From Bryum argenteum (Eukaryota > Streptophyta > Bryopsida > Bryales > Bryaceae), in contig CM073328.1 in the NCBI GenBank assembly GCA_037043015.1, forward strand, positions 12,249,495-12,313,494: 64,000 bases of DNA, read 5' to 3'. Positions 20,991-33,362 of this stretch are shown here, piece by piece (the first letter of the stretch is position 1; the number at the start of each line of letters is the position of its first letter). Under the pieces are notes generated by a model. The model did no database searches. It saw nothing but the letters and a program-made list of their open reading frames with translations, and was not told the origin of the DNA. The position numbers and the translations under genes are program-made.

Positions 20991-21851
20991 ATGGCGTCCA
21001 TCAGCTGCTCCCCACAACTCCGCGCACCCTTCTCCTCCCTACGCAAAACCACCCCCCTCTTCCAAGCCTCGCCAGCCTCCCTCCGCATCCAGCCCCGCCA
21101 CTTCCAATGCCGCATCCGGGCGGCATCCGCGGCCGGAGCCTCACCCTCCGACAGCTCCGAGTCCCCGTACCTCACACTCGGCGTGAGCGCCCTTGAGAAA
21201 TTCGAGGTCATCAAAGCCACACACGGCCGACGCCGCAAGGAGGCCGAAGCACGGGGCGATGAAGCACTCGTGGAAAGGCTCGACAAAGCCTACGACCGCA
21301 TCATGATGATGCAGCTCTCGAATCGGCGAAAGGGACTCGCATTCGGTGGCCTTGGCGTCTCGAAGGAGATTAAGTACGCGGATAAGCGGTCCTTGATCCC
21401 CTGGGGACCGAAGAAAGCGCCCTCGGAGAAGAATGATGTGTTGATAAACCTTGGAATTTCCGTCTTGTTTACTGCTTGGAATGTTTTTCTTCGGCAAGCG
21501 GAGTGGAAGCCGCTGCAGTTCATGATCTTCGGTTACATTTTTCGTGTGTTCATGAAGCTTAAGGAGTACGAAGCGCCGGTGTCTGCGCCTGTTTATTCCG
21601 AGGAAGAGGGAGAAGAAGGCGGTGCTCGCGATGAGAGCGGCGCCAGGCTTGCGAATGGCAAGCGCTTGCTTCGTACGTTAGGGTTAGTTTTTAGCTGCGT
21701 TGGATTTGCGTCTCTTGCTTACACTGGCACTTTGAATGCTTTCGAACTTGCGGGGCAGTATATTCCGCGAGCTCTCATGGGAGCGCAGGAGCTTTTCGTC
21801 ACTTCTCTCACTGCTGTCAGCCTCTTCGTCATGGCCTCGTTCTACAGATGA
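20991..21851 (+). CDS. CPP1: Chloroplast CPP1/CDF1-like J-like domain membrane protein, 286 aa
   Basis: Arabidopsis CPP1 is a thylakoid/envelope J-like chaperone that stabilises protochlorophyllide oxidoreductase. The start is ATG at 20991 (MASISCS...). Reading upstream gives only a non-ATG extension. Residues 1-50 are Ser/Arg/Ala-rich with few acids, as in a chloroplast transit peptide. The J-like domain follows (PYLTLGVSALEKFEVIKA ... LDKAYDRIMMMQ, about 60-115); it lacks the HPD motif, as in this family. Next come KEIKYADKRSLIPWGP and hydrophobic segments (NLGISVLFTAWNVFL, PLQFMIFGYIF, LGLVFSCVGFASLAYTG), and the typical end ELFVTSLTAVSLFVMASFYR. Total length suits the family (about 260-300). 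No intron is present, and its codons are GC-rich compared with the flanks. A paralogue within the same family (for example CJD1-type) is possible. Confidence 0.9.
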   Translation: MASISCSPQLRAPFSSLRKTTPLFQASPASLRIQPRHFQCRIRAASAAGASPSDSSESPYLTLGVSALEKFEVIKATHGRRRKEAEARGDEALVERLDKAYDRIMMMQLSNRRKGLAFGGLGVSKEIKYADKRSLIPWGPKKAPSEKNDVLINLGISVLFTAWNVFLRQAEWKPLQFMIFGYIFRVFMKLKEYEAPVSAPVYSEEEGEEGGARDESGARLANGKRLLRTLGLVFSCVGFASLAYTGTLNAFELAGQYIPRALMGAQELFVTSLTAVSLFVMASFYR

Positions 21852-21869
21852 CGACGGCACCAGGTACCG

Positions 21870-23250
21870 AATCATCCCGAATTTTGTCAGTTGATAAAAA
21901 ACAAGGTTAGGGTTTAGGTCTCGCGGAATTATGAATCCCATTGAGATAGCCAATGTAGAGAAATTTGTAGGGAGTTTTAGATCAGATACTAGCTTAGACC
22001 ATTTTCGAATTGAAGTGTATGATTATATATATATATATATATATATATGAATTGCTCTTGGCAAGAGAAGACTCGCATGAGATATCTTTCCTCCCTTCTG
22101 AAAGTGCTCCTTTCTATGTTTGAATATTCCTTTCATGTGGATTGGCGATACATATCGTATGTAACAACCTGAATAACCCTCTGCATGAAGGACAATATTG
22201 CTTGTGTTTAATGCACTTGGTGAGTGAAAGGATGCTTCTTTTTCTCATATTGAAGAGTTTCGTTTTAACAACCAAACTCTGGCACCGGGTACCAAAACAT
22301 CCCGAATTTTGTCAGTCGATCAATAACAAGGTCAGGGTTTAGGTTGCGGAATACGAATTTGATTGAGATGGCTAATGTAGAGAACTTTGTAGGTCGGTTG
22401 ACCACTTTCGAATCCGAGTGTATGATTATCAAGAGGAATTGGATATGGCAAGAGGGCATTCCTTTCCTCCTGTTCTGCCTTCTATGAATAAATATTCGTT
22501 CTTACGTGGATCGACGTTACAGTTCGTGTAGAAACGTATGTAACAACCTGCATGTTGTTTGTGCTCATTGTACTTGGTGAGCGAGAGGATGCTTCTTATC
22601 CTTTCATAGGAGAGATCTGTTCATATCACCAGGTACCGTATTCTGTCAGTCGATCAAAAACAAGGTTGCGTCGCGGAAGATGAAACTATTGAGGTAAAAC
22701 TTCTGATTATGCTTTAAGCATATTAAGTAGAAGTAAGCTTAGACCATCCTCGAATCGATGTGTATGATTATATGTACGATTTGCTACTGACACTAGGGGA
22801 TTGACATCAGATACCTCACTCTTCTGAATTGCTGATTGTTGTCTTCGTATTTGCTTTCACGTTACATAGCCTTGGAGTTCGTGTAGAAACTTATGTAACA
22901 GCCTGCATTATCCCTACTATTGTCAGTGCAGCAAACAAGATTAGGGTAAGGTTCCGGAATACGAATTCCAATGAGGTAGTCAGTGTAGATCCTGATTGTG
23001 CTAATTAGAGAGGGATCAATTGAGAAGTTGTAGATCATGTAGATTTTGGAATATACATGATTTGCTATTATCAAGAGGGCGATGGGTTTTGGTACCTTCC
23101 CATTCTGAATTTTGGGTTGCTGTTACATTTCATTGGAGTTTGTGTTGAAACGTATGTAACGACCTGCATTATTCTTGCATGAAGGACAATGTTGCATGTG
23201 AGTGACGGGTCGGTGTTTTTTCTAGCCAGAGCTTTGGTATTTTTTCGACC
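21870..23250 (+). repeat. Four imperfect tandem repeats downstream of CPP1-like
   Basis: Each unit of about 300-400 bp carries in order a CACC(A/G)GGTACC..TTTTGTCAGT block, an AACAAGGTTAGGG-like block, AATGTAGA..TTTGTAG, a CTTCTGAA or GTTCTGCC block, and GAAACGTATGTAACAACCTG. The first copies of these blocks start near 21870, 22285, 22630 and 22915. This looks like amplification of the gene's 3' flank. A (TA)n run lies at about 22024-22048. No coding sequence is supported. Confidence 0.7.
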
Positions 23251-23341
23251 AACGCACATGAGAGGCTCTGTAATGAATGCAGGTCCGGTAGGATTGACAG
23301 GTTTATATTTTGTGTGTTGAGAACAACGGACACCAAGTTCA

Positions 23342-23413
23342 GGGCATTTGGTCTAGTGGTATGATTCTCGCTTTGGGTGCGAGAGGCCGGGAGTTCGATT
23401 CTCTCAATGCCCC
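23342..23413 (+). tRNA. tRNA-Pro (anticodon TGG)
   Basis: It is a 72-nt cloverleaf. The acceptor GGGCATT pairs with AATGCCC, the D arm is GGTCTAGTGGTATG, the anticodon stem CTCGC/GCGAG holds loop TTTGGGT (anticodon TGG), and the T arm is GGGAG-TTCGATT-CTCTC (one G-U pair). A discriminator C and a run GTTTTAATATTTTT follow, which suits RNA polymerase III termination. There is no intron. Confidence 0.97.
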
Positions 23414-25642
23414 GTTTTAATATTTTTCCGTTTCTCCGTTTTTGCGTCTTGTGCTCTTGGATTACCGAAAACTTTCATCTCTTTCATTTTCTCCTCTTTA
23501 TTTTTTTCTCAAAAAAAAAAGAAATTCTCTATTTAAAAAGAGGATTATTAGAATTAATTAAATTTCAAAAAATAAAAATAAAATAAAATGGGAAGGTCGC
23601 AAAGTCTATATGAATAGAGGCATATATAAGAAACAAAGAGAGTAAAATAATTCTTCAAGTTATTGACGGTTGAGATTTGAGTGATCTAATGATGGAGCAC
23701 CATCTTTTCCTAGGTTCTTCATAAACTCAAAGCAATTACTTGCTTTATTTGAGGACCCATTTTTTTTTTTTTTTTATCATGATCTATCGTAGCTAAATTG
23801 CAGAGCATAGCTTAGGCCCTGGATGGAAAATCGGGCCACCAAAAACCTTGTCCAAATTGCTCCCTTGAGGCCGGATGGTTTGGCGCCGACCTAAAGCGAC
23901 ACGTAGGATCAGTTGTGCCTCTGTGCGGCCCCAAATGTAAAGCCCTTGGGCCGGATATAGAAAAATTGAGGGATCCTATTGGATGAAACTTAAAAAGTTC
24001 AGGTTGGCTCTTTGTCCGGCTCCAGATGTAAAGTAGCCCTAAACCTTATCTTCCTTGAGATTCGGTTGTTAGTTGCTAGTTCTTCATAGAGATGTTGATA
24101 AGTGTTACAAATGTTAACTGCAAACCAATATACTAAATGTTATATGGTACTTTGGTGTTATAACACTAATTTTTAAAACATAAGATTAAATCTGAAATCA
24201 TGAAAATACACCAATTGGTAGAATTGGGTGCCTCAAAAAAAGAAAGAGAGCATTGATTGCTGAATACTGTAATATTTGACTTTGAGTAAATAACTCTAAT
24301 CAACAACTCTTGTGTAGTTTAGATAGGACTTGTATTTCATGCTTTTGAGTGTTAAGTAGAAGGAACTTGTACTTCTTGAGTAACTGGACATGAGCTTCTT
24401 CTATATATAAGAGTTTCTCTATGTGTTTTGTATGGGTTATATTTTTATATTTATTTTTGTATGTCAATTTCTTCAATATTCTATGTTGAGAACTTCATTT
24501 ATATGGTTGCACAATACTTGGCATCATTCAAAAAGTAGGTCTGTCAAAGTCAAAATGTTGAAATATAGTCGAATATTTTGCAATATAATTCTAGATTTAG
24601 CAAACAAAATTTGTAAGCAATTGTTGAACTTACAAACCACAACCAAAATAGGCTACAATGTAAGTAGTTTAGGTATACTATCTTGCACTATGAAGCAAGA
24701 TGTAGTAAGCAAAATTTATAAGCAACCACAATAGTGTATTTACAAATCAATTTTAAAATAAGTTACAATATAAGTAGATTAAGTATTACTTTAGTTGATT
24801 ATTTGAAATTTCAAACATAAAAATGTGTGATAAGAAAGCAAGGACCTCAATTTGTGTGAGGTCCATGTAGAAAAATAAAAGTGATCAACAAATGAATACC
24901 AGTTCAAATCCACTATATCAAATTTTATAGAATTTTGGCTTTACAAAGTATATAAATTTAAATTCACACTTAGTCAAAAGATAACACAGCTAAGTCACGT
25001 GGGTCACAATGTATCCTTTTCAACTATTATTGAGTTGAAATATGAAAATCGTCTATAATAGTGTATTTTTGTGTCCTTTACAAACATAAACACTACCACG
25101 TCCTTGTAAAACTGACATTCAATGAAGCTAAATAATAGGGAGATGTTGTAAACTATCCTAGCAATATGTATTTATTTAGGATGTTGTGGGCAAATATATG
25201 GTAGTTCAATTACAAAGATGAGATAAAATATTGGGGGTATGTAGACCAATGTAGATAGAGTGCAAATTGTATCTCTTATTCTTCACGCCATAATCAATGG
25301 TTTAAACTCAAGATATAATCCAAGCACACTCATGAATTTCTATACCAATCTATAAAAGTCATGTACAATGATGTTTTTCTTAACAATTTGTATACATTCA
25401 AGCCTTTTTAAGAATATTGTTTCTTTGAATAATCGTACAAGGTTGCCTAAAAAACTTAATCAACTCATCCAACAATATTTTTTAACTTTCTAATGCCAAC
25501 ATCGAAAAAATATTAAATGATGAGTGATGAATCATAGATTATGAATCCTTATTGCACTCCCCTCATGAAGAAGCCACATCAATACATCCACATGAACACA
25601 ACATGCTTTTAGAATTGACAAATATTACCACGTCTGCAAGAG
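23414..25642. other. Intergenic, nothing recognised
   Basis: AT-rich DNA with a T17 run at 23761-23777. A GC-richer island at about 23815-24045 (GGCCCTGGATGG, GGCCGGATGG) contains two similar phrases ending in AAATGTAAAG. No coding feature is supported. Confidence 0.5.
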
Positions 25643-28313
25643 TTACTTCTTGCCAGACGTAAATTCTAATCCTTTTACAATAGACATCATCAATTCTTTT
25701 TTCATACCAACTAATGCCTTTTGCTCAAACTCAGATAATTTACCTATTCCCATCACTTCTTCTATACCCTCCGGTCCAAGCTTTACCTATTCAAATCAAA
25801 TAAATGAAAGTTTATTACAAACATCATACATCGATAATATATACACTATAATGAATTCTTATGTGTCATATTTAATAAATATTAAAATCCTAAGGGTTAC
25901 AAATTTTATTTATAGGTCTTTAATTCCATAGAAATTCTCATCAAAAAATGAACATTTATAGCATCAATAGGATTTCCACATGACATACAAATGCTTGGAT
26001 CTTTTGAGGTAATAACCCAATCAAAGTAAATATTACACAAAACTGAAAGCTTCAAGAAACATATTATATTCAACTTTCTTTAGTCCGGTTAGGTTTAGTT
26101 ATATTTGGCATTTGTGTTGATATGGACTTGCCTTAGATGAGAAAAATGGTAGGTCTTTATCAAGTTTTGATGACACATATGCACATTCTACAACACCTTG
26201 CATACCATCTAAACCTCTCAAGCATGACTCTGCAAATAAAGCTCCTGCAAAGCTGTTAAGTATTAAAACGTTAGAATTCTGAAATTAAAAATAGAGCTTT
26301 ATAAAGCAAACACATGTATTTCTTCAACACTCTCTCTATTCCATAATGTCAGATGGATAGGTTCTCTCAAATCTACCTTTAGATTTGAGATTTGAGAGAA
26401 CCTATCATGACATTATTGAACGCATGGAGTATATCAAATACTTGAGTGAAAGTATAATACTCAATTTAGATCATAAAAATTTCTCTTTATTTGAAAATGA
26501 GTGTCCTCTAGGTTGTCTCAAATCTATTCTTGAAGATGGATCTCAGACAATTTACTCAACCCTTGTTGTGAAACAAAAAGGAAAGATATGGCTAACTAAA
26601 GAACTTGAATTCAAGTAGTAGTAATGAATTTTTTACGCCATAGATAGTGTAGCCGAGCCTTTGCCAGCTTTCGCTTGTACAACCTCAGTTCCACCATCTT
26701 GCGTCTTGAGTGTCAAAGCCTCAACTTCTTTAGCAGTCATCTTCTTCTGCGGCTTAGCCTACAAAATATGTGTTTAATTCTAAAGGATTGATGACAGACT
26801 ACTATAATTTCTAAAATATTACTTATTCGGTTACAAAACTAAAGTCTAATTCCTATAAATCCAAATGTGGATTTATAAAATAGAATGGAGTATTAGAACT
26901 TCAATTAGGAGCGTTGGAGAGCATCAGATTAATCCAAAAAAAACTTGGAGAAGAATTTTTGTAGATTTAGTGGTTCTTTGAAAACCTGTGAAAATAGAGG
27001 TAGTATAGTAATTCCTGCATGTCCACCAATAACGGGCAGGTCCACCTCTGCATTTTTCAACCATGTAAACCTATAGAGTTATTTTTTCAGTAGGATTTAT
27101 TTCATTTGCGTTTCTTGAGCATATATATTACTTTAGTTTTGATCTCATTTGAAATTATTGTGAAACAACTTTATCAAAGCTCTTGTAAGTTGGATTTGGT
27201 GCGTAGATTTATATTAAATTACCTCGAACAGGAACTTGCATTGCTTCTGCATAGAATGTTTTAGCGCGTACAACGTCAAGAGTTGTTATACCAAATAGCC
27301 TTTTTGGATCATAAGTACCAGCTTTTTTGAATACTTGATATGCTATAGGAACAGTTGAATTAACCGGATTGCTTATAATGTTCACTAAAGCTTTGGGGCA
27401 ATATTTAGCTACACCTTTGCACAAGTTAAAAACAATGCCGGCATTGGTATTGAACAATTCGTCTCGGGTCATGCCGGGTTTGCGTGGCACCCCAGCCGGG
27501 ATGATAACAAGATCGCACCCTTTTAATGCTTTCCCCAATTCCGTGTCCGCTCCACTTCCATCACCTTGAAATCCTGAAACCTGTAAACACCAATATTTTA
27601 TGTTGATTTTATTTCATTTTCTTCAACATTATTATAATGAGTACAAATATATACGTGATATGTTGCGTGTATCGTAACACCAAATTCATTTGATGTTTCT
27701 TAGTTGAATGGTTATGTTTTTCAGGTGATTTACTTATGAATCATGAGAAATATTAACCAGTCGCTATCTTACACTTGCAAGTGAGATTGTGTAATTCAAG
27801 CGTGGTAAGAACCATTTATGAACATTACTTGTACTTTTTCTTTCAATATTGAGATTTTAATAAGATGATATGTAATTCTACAAGCGTAGACTTTCATAGA
27901 AATTTAAGGAAAAACATAATGTCTATTTAGAAGTTGTAAGGACTCGTACATATTGACATGGTTTTATAAAAACAATTAACTATATTGAATTCTTCAATAG
28001 TTTCTAGAAGATTCATTCATCAATTGAAAAATAAACAACCGTTGAGATTGCTCACTTTTGCTTTTGTACTGACATGACTAATGTCACATGCAACACCAAT
28101 TGCACCAGCAACATCATACAACCTCAAATCATAAACAAGAGGATTCAGCTTCATCAACAACCCTAATGGTTGACCTATACCGCCCGCAGCTCCTAATATA
28201 GCTACTGTTCCTTTCTCACGTATCCGTTGTTGTCGTAGACTTGAAGTAACATTTAATGCGCGTGATAAGATTCCACTTGAGAAATTGCAACCGCATTTCA
28301 TAACCCGTATCAT
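25643..28313 (-). CDS. mMDH: Mitochondrial malate dehydrogenase, six exons, complete (354 aa)
   Basis: MDH interconverts malate and oxaloacetate with NAD in the TCA cycle. Exons on the minus strand are 28056-28313, 27223-27580, 26986-27047, 26637-26758, 26132-26252 and 25643-25786. All phases match, and the ORF runs from ATG at 28313 to TAA at 25643. Residues 1-30 form an Arg/Ser-rich presequence without a PTS2, so mitochondrial targeting is likely. The NAD-binding [18 protein letters not shown] follows, then the substrate loop [37 protein letters not shown] with the catalytic Asp, and the catalytic His in [16 protein letters not shown]. The C-terminal exon gives [20 protein letters not shown]. 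Intron 5 uses a GC donor (AAG|GCAAGT); exon 4 ends GC|GTAAAA. Length and motifs are normal, so it is probably functional. Confidence 0.95.
26345..26414. repeat. Hairpin (17-bp perfect arms) in MDH intron 4
   Basis: Arms ATAGGTTCTCTCAAATC (26357-26373) and its exact reverse complement (26389-26405) enclose a 15-base loop. AATGTCA (26345-26351) pairs outside with TGACATT (26408-26414). It is probably one end of a foldback insertion. A 77-codon plus ORF (26385-26618) begins in it and looks spurious. Confidence 0.8.
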
Positions 28314-30216
28314 TGTTACTATATCTTGTGATTTTCTTGTCTTTGCTGATAATGTATAGGAATCATTTTACATTCATATTGTACCAATGGTGATGAGATT
28401 GTAGCACTCTCATTGCATATTACATTTGCAACATTGAATAAAGTTTCAACTACATTTGACCGCTATATACATGATCATATGAATCTTCATCATGAAAGTT
28501 GTATAGGAGATTATTTATATTTTATTTTAGATTCCAACACTCGAACAAAAATCAAATAAGAACTCCCTTTTTTTATTGAGATTTTTTACATCATATATTA
28601 CAATCTCATCACAAAAATGTGATGAGAGGGTTCACTACTTTGAAGCATCAATTAAAGTCAAAATTTCTTTTATTGATTGACTAAAGAAGCTCCCACTAAG
28701 ACTTGAGTAATGATGATGTAGTAGGATAATGCTACCAAATTTTTAGGAAGTTTTTGTAAAATGGTCAGTACTTTGGCAATTTCACTTATGCATAACTTGA
28801 ATTACCTATCTCTTTTGGCCTCTAACCTATGTTAATGAGTTCTCACTAATTGAGTTGGTTACCTTGTGTGAATATACTCTTCATAACTCTCAAAAGGATC
28901 TTCGTCAACCACTCTAAACTCTTGACAATCACCTACAACTTGATCATTACCTCTAAGCTAACGTATGTCATTCATTTTACATCACTTATTTCCTAATCTG
29001 TTTCTCATTCACCGGAGAACAACTAATGCATGTCATCCTCCTTACAAGTGTCAAACATGCTTCACACTACATAAGTCTTTAAGCTTCTTTGATACTTCAG
29101 TCTTAATTTTTTTCCATTAAAAAGACTTTTCGTATCTTTGTCACACTACATAAGTCTTTAAGCTTCTTTGATACTTCAGCTTTAATTTTTTTTCATTAAA
29201 AAGACTTTTCGTATCTTTTTCACAAATTGGTCTTTTACTATGTCACATAGTTGGTATTTACTATGGTATATTATTTGAGTTGAAAGATGTAAGTTGCTTG
29301 AGAGTGTAGAATCTAATCATGACTAGAACTTATAGCTTTCTTCTAGAGCCCTAAATGAATTTGATAAGATTCACTTTTTTTAAGAACATGCGTGCATGTT
29401 TGTTTCAAACAAGCCAATGAGAAAGCAGTTAGCTCAATTTTATAACTTCATAAATTCAGTCATTTACAATCTATAGGTAGCTATATGTTTGTATATTGAA
29501 GGCACTTTAATCCCTCATTTTTGCTTATATCAAATTTCAACATCTTACTCAATAACTTTAAGTCCGATATGTGTTTCATCTTGTCTATCATACTATTATA
29601 GATTCTCCATTTTCACTATGCAATTGCACTAAACATTATGAAGTGCAAAGGCTTGTCTTCTAAATAATGTGACATTAATTGAATGTGCATGGTTTCAAAA
29701 ATTATGAATAAGTTCCAAAGTGCTTTTGCTTTTTTATCTCTCCAAACCTTTCATAGTGTTAATGACAGCTGGATGGATAGATAAAATCTTTACAAAAGCT
29801 TTCATACATTTTAAATGTAGACAACACTAAAAACAGTTATAAGAACCTTACGTGGTTAAGAGATATTAAGCAATGTAGCCTCTCGTTCACATGACATGTA
29901 TGTGTTTGGTTACCTTTATTTAATGCACTACTACTTTTGAATATCTTACTTCTGTGTCATGATTGATTTGCTATTATATGCAACCAATAACTTGCACTAT
30001 GATTTGACTACACCACTTGATAGATTTTTAATTTTCTAATAGTACTCCGTCTTTTTTTTCCATAGATATTTAGTAAATATATGAACATGAAATTGAGTTA
30101 ATAAGCATATAGATATGATATAATTACTACAATTGTTTGAGATTTACAAAGCTTTTGTATGAATATCAATACATTTATGTTTTAAGTCAATTTGAAAAAC
30201 AAAAATATCCATCAAC
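28314..30216. other. Intergenic with a 79-bp direct duplication (29063-29220)
   Basis: The two 79-base units start CACACTACATAAGTCTTTAA and differ at few positions. The rest is AT-rich with no recognised gene. It presumably contains the divergent promoters of MDH (left) and COX5C (right). Confidence 0.7.
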
Positions 30217-30438
30217 ATGCCTGCGCCTCGAAAAATGGTCCAAAAGATAGTGAATTCTGCCCATGAACATGATTGGGTCCATACCAAAATTGTACCAAAA
30301 GAGTTGGTAGCTGCAATTGTCTCGGGAATTATATGTGCTGTACCTTGGAAGATGCTTCATCTCAATGAGCGACGCAAAGTTGAAGAATTCTACTCAAGAT
30401 TGGAGGCTGGAGAAATCACTGTGCTTGCCGATGAATAA
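30217..30438 (+). CDS. COX5C: Cytochrome c oxidase subunit 5C (73 aa)
   Basis: Plant COX5C is a small nuclear-encoded subunit of complex IV in the inner mitochondrial membrane. The ORF starts at ATG 30217 and ends at TAA 30436-30438. The family pattern is clear: one membrane segment (ELVAAIVSGIICAVPWKMLH) followed by the conserved C-terminal tail with LNERRKVEEFYSRLEAGEI and V..DE. The usual length is 60-70 aa, and the extra residues are at the N terminus (MPAPRKMVQKIVNSAHEHDW). The CDS is uninterrupted. It stands alone between intergenic stretches, is intact and is probably functional. Confidence 0.85.
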   Translation: MPAPRKMVQKIVNSAHEHDWVHTKIVPKELVAAIVSGIICAVPWKMLHLNERRKVEEFYSRLEAGEITVLADE

Positions 30439-31744
30439 TTATAGGTTAAATGAAATCATAACATTGTTAAAGCAATAAACCTATTGGATTATGGATTTTC
30501 TTGTAAATAATAAATAATAAATAATAGCAATGAATGATTGATTTTTGCATAACAAGTTCTCTCACAAGGCAAATGATTTTATGGAACTCTATTGATTTGT
30601 AAATGGCATGTTCTAATATTTGAGTTTGCTGAAAACATGATCATGTAAGATTCTATGCCCAAAGTAAATTTTACTTCGATGATGAAATATCAATAAGCTG
30701 AGTATAACATTTAAATTAGATGTGCAAGAAAACAAGCATGATAGGTATAAATAATGGTAGAGAGATATATTTAAACTTTTCTATCATTGTTCCATGTCCC
30801 CATAATGAGGAATTTTGAATTGTGAAGATTCTTTGAGACTAAATGTGATACAATATAAATACAACATGATGTAATTTTTCTTACAAAAATCGTGTGATTT
30901 TAAAATAGTGTAAATTCCAAAATGTTCAAGATAGAAATTAATATACAAGAGCTATTTCTAAAAATTTAAAATATATCAACATTCCTCTTTGGATTGCAAA
31001 TATGAGATGATGGTTTTAAATAATTGGATTCAGGATTATAGAATCTCTACACTTTTCCGTACTTTTGAGCTTGTAAATCTACTCGTAAAAATCTTAACAA
31101 GCAACATCTTAAGTCAAAAGCCCCAACCACATACTCCACCTTCACATTCATACCCTTGTATATTTTTACTAAATTACATTTCCACCCCTTCCAACACATG
31201 CATACTCATTGCTTTGATAAGATACTGTAACTACTTATAGTCATTTTCCCAACATCTAACCATTAGCAAGGTTTTGATATTCAAAATTGCCATGTTATGA
31301 CATGCAAAAATACAAAACTCATCATGATGAGGATGAGGATCGTTTGACGTGCAACATTACTCCCATGGTTACATTCCAGTAGTAAAAACTCCAACTACAA
31401 TGCAACTTACATTCATACTCCTGTAAATGTTCACCAAATTTAGCTTTTCCAAAGACATAGATTTATTGTTAGATCTTGAAGTGCAAAATGTCACACCACT
31501 CCTTTTTGATGTAACCTGTATGCCTAAATAGCACGCACGCTAAGACATTTCAACATTCCAAGTTGCATATTATAACATGCAGAAGGAACTCATTGAAAGG
31601 TTAATATTCCATGAAAGAAAAATGTAATCCTCAACAATTGATGAATGTACAACAATACCGGCCCATAGCATCCCTGCAAGCAACGATCACATAATTGAGC
31701 TCGCTCTATCATAAAAGATAGAGCCTGTAAATTGAAGAGTCTGC
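30439..31744. other. Intergenic, nothing certain
   Basis: AT-rich. Two distantly similar segments (about 31110-31170 and 31380-31445, sharing TTCATAC(C/T)C(C/T)TGTA) may be an old duplication. No coding support. Confidence 0.4.
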
Positions 31745-33302
31745 TCATTTGAGGGGAGTGGCGGAATCTCGCCAGACGGCGTGTACTTCGTCAGTTCGGA
31801 AGCGCTGTGTGACGGTGGTGTCTTCCATGGGCGTGTAATCTCCCATAGCACAAGCCAACAGACCCGTGTAAGCGATCATGGCTCCGTTATCGATGCAGTA
31901 ACGCTCATCGGTAGCGTATAAATGACCTCCTCGCTCCTCGCACATGGTTTGCATCATTTGTTGCAATCGAATGTTGCATCCCACTCCACCCACTATCAAC
32001 ACGTCTGCTGTGCCGCAGTGCGCCATCGCCCTCTCTGTTATCTCCACCAGCATCGCAAACACCGTTTCCTGCACATGAAACGAGCCACACAACCATCTGA
32101 ATACGAGCCTGCTATAATCTTTCATGTTTCTACTGAAAAAGAAGATTACAGTGCCAAACCTGCAACGAGAAGCAAAGATCAGCTGGGGTGATCTCATTGC
32201 CAGAAAGCGTCTTAGCAGCAAGGTCTTCAACAAAGCTGAGAAGGCCACTGAAGGAGACGTCCATGCCCTTCACCACATACGGAAGCTCCACAAGCTTGCT
32301 GCCCTTTTTCGCGAGCTGCGAAAAAGAAGCCGTCTCATGAAGCTGAGAATGTAGCACCTGAGTTAGAATCAAGCCTAGAGTTCCTGGGCATGATCATACC
32401 TGCTCGATATTGTAACCAGGGCTTGGATCGTTCGAGATTTTCAAAACTCGAGCGAAGCGATCCAGGCAGTTTCCAACTGCTATGTCTACAGTCTCCCCGA
32501 AGATCCTGTACCTGCCTTCACTGTAAGCTATCACCTGCACATCGTCAGAACAAGTACAAACAACAAAAGGTTTAAGTATCACTAAATCGAAACTGTGCTT
32601 GTAATTAAAAAGTAAACATAGTCAATTATAAAATGAAATGCTCAAGCATTGTGAAATCAGTGTAAGCATCATGATCCATTCTTGTGAGTAAACGAGTGCC
32701 TCTTCTGAACATACACAGTGAAAGATTCGAGCATCATCGAATCAAATCCTTGCTTGTAGGTCAATGGTATCTTGTGCAAACATAAAATAAGAGGTTAGAG
32801 ATACTTTGAAATGGTTCAGTTGAAAACATTTACAAACAAAGAAAGTATGAAGCAGATCTGTGAGTTAGTTATAAGAAGGAGGTAATAGCACCTGAGTGTT
32901 GCCCCCGCTGACATAGAGTACAACAGGGTCTTTGGCGCCAGTGACAACCCGGCCCATTTCAATATGCCCCACGCAATGGTTCACTCCAATAATCGGTTTC
33001 TTCCACAGCTGAGAGAGTACTCTGACAACAATAGCAGAGACTTGCAGAGGCGCTCCCATGCCTGGTCCCTTCGTGTAGCAAAGACAATCGATGGAATCCG
33101 GAGTGAGGTTGGCCTCCTTCAAGGCCGCATGCACGAGGGCTAACGCGTGTGCGTGGTGATGCTCCGCTGTGTGGCGGGGTAGAAAGCCGTGGCCTGGAGG
33201 TGTGATGTATGTGTGACGAGGGTTTGCCAGTATGGTGCCATTGTTGTCTACTATTCCTACTCCTATCTTGTTCGCTGAGCTCTCCAAGCCCAACGCAATC
33301 AT
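31745..33302 (-). CDS. KAE1: KAE1/OSGEP, tRNA threonylcarbamoyladenosine transferase of KEOPS, four exons (341 aa)
   Basis: KAE1 is the catalytic KEOPS subunit that makes t6A37 on ANN-decoding tRNAs in the cytosol. Exons on the minus strand are 32892-33302, 32400-32534, 32160-32315 and 31745-32068, all GT-AG and all phase 0. The ORF gives 341 aa, close to other eukaryotic KAE1 proteins (about 335). Motifs: [18 protein letters not shown], the metal-binding [67 protein letters not shown], and [15 protein letters not shown] with the metal-binding Asp. The ATG at 33302 matches the family start, yet the same exon stays open upstream into UMP1 coding sequence (acceptor at 33420), so transcripts may begin in the UMP1 remnant. 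Exon 1 is duplicated at 50.6-51.2 kb and, decayed, at 63.1-63.9 kb. It is the only complete copy here. Confidence 0.95.
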
Positions 33303-33362
33303 CGTGCTAACTCCTGCACAACCAACAATCGCTTGTTGAAAGCCGGCTTCTAAACCTCCAGT

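Noticed and set aside
22024..22048. (TA)n run as a promoter or origin
   Set aside because: It is a simple microsatellite in the 3' flank repeats, with no other support.
26385..26618. 77-codon plus ORF in MDH intron 4
   Set aside because: It starts inside a hairpin, is antisense to MDH, and has no recognisable family.
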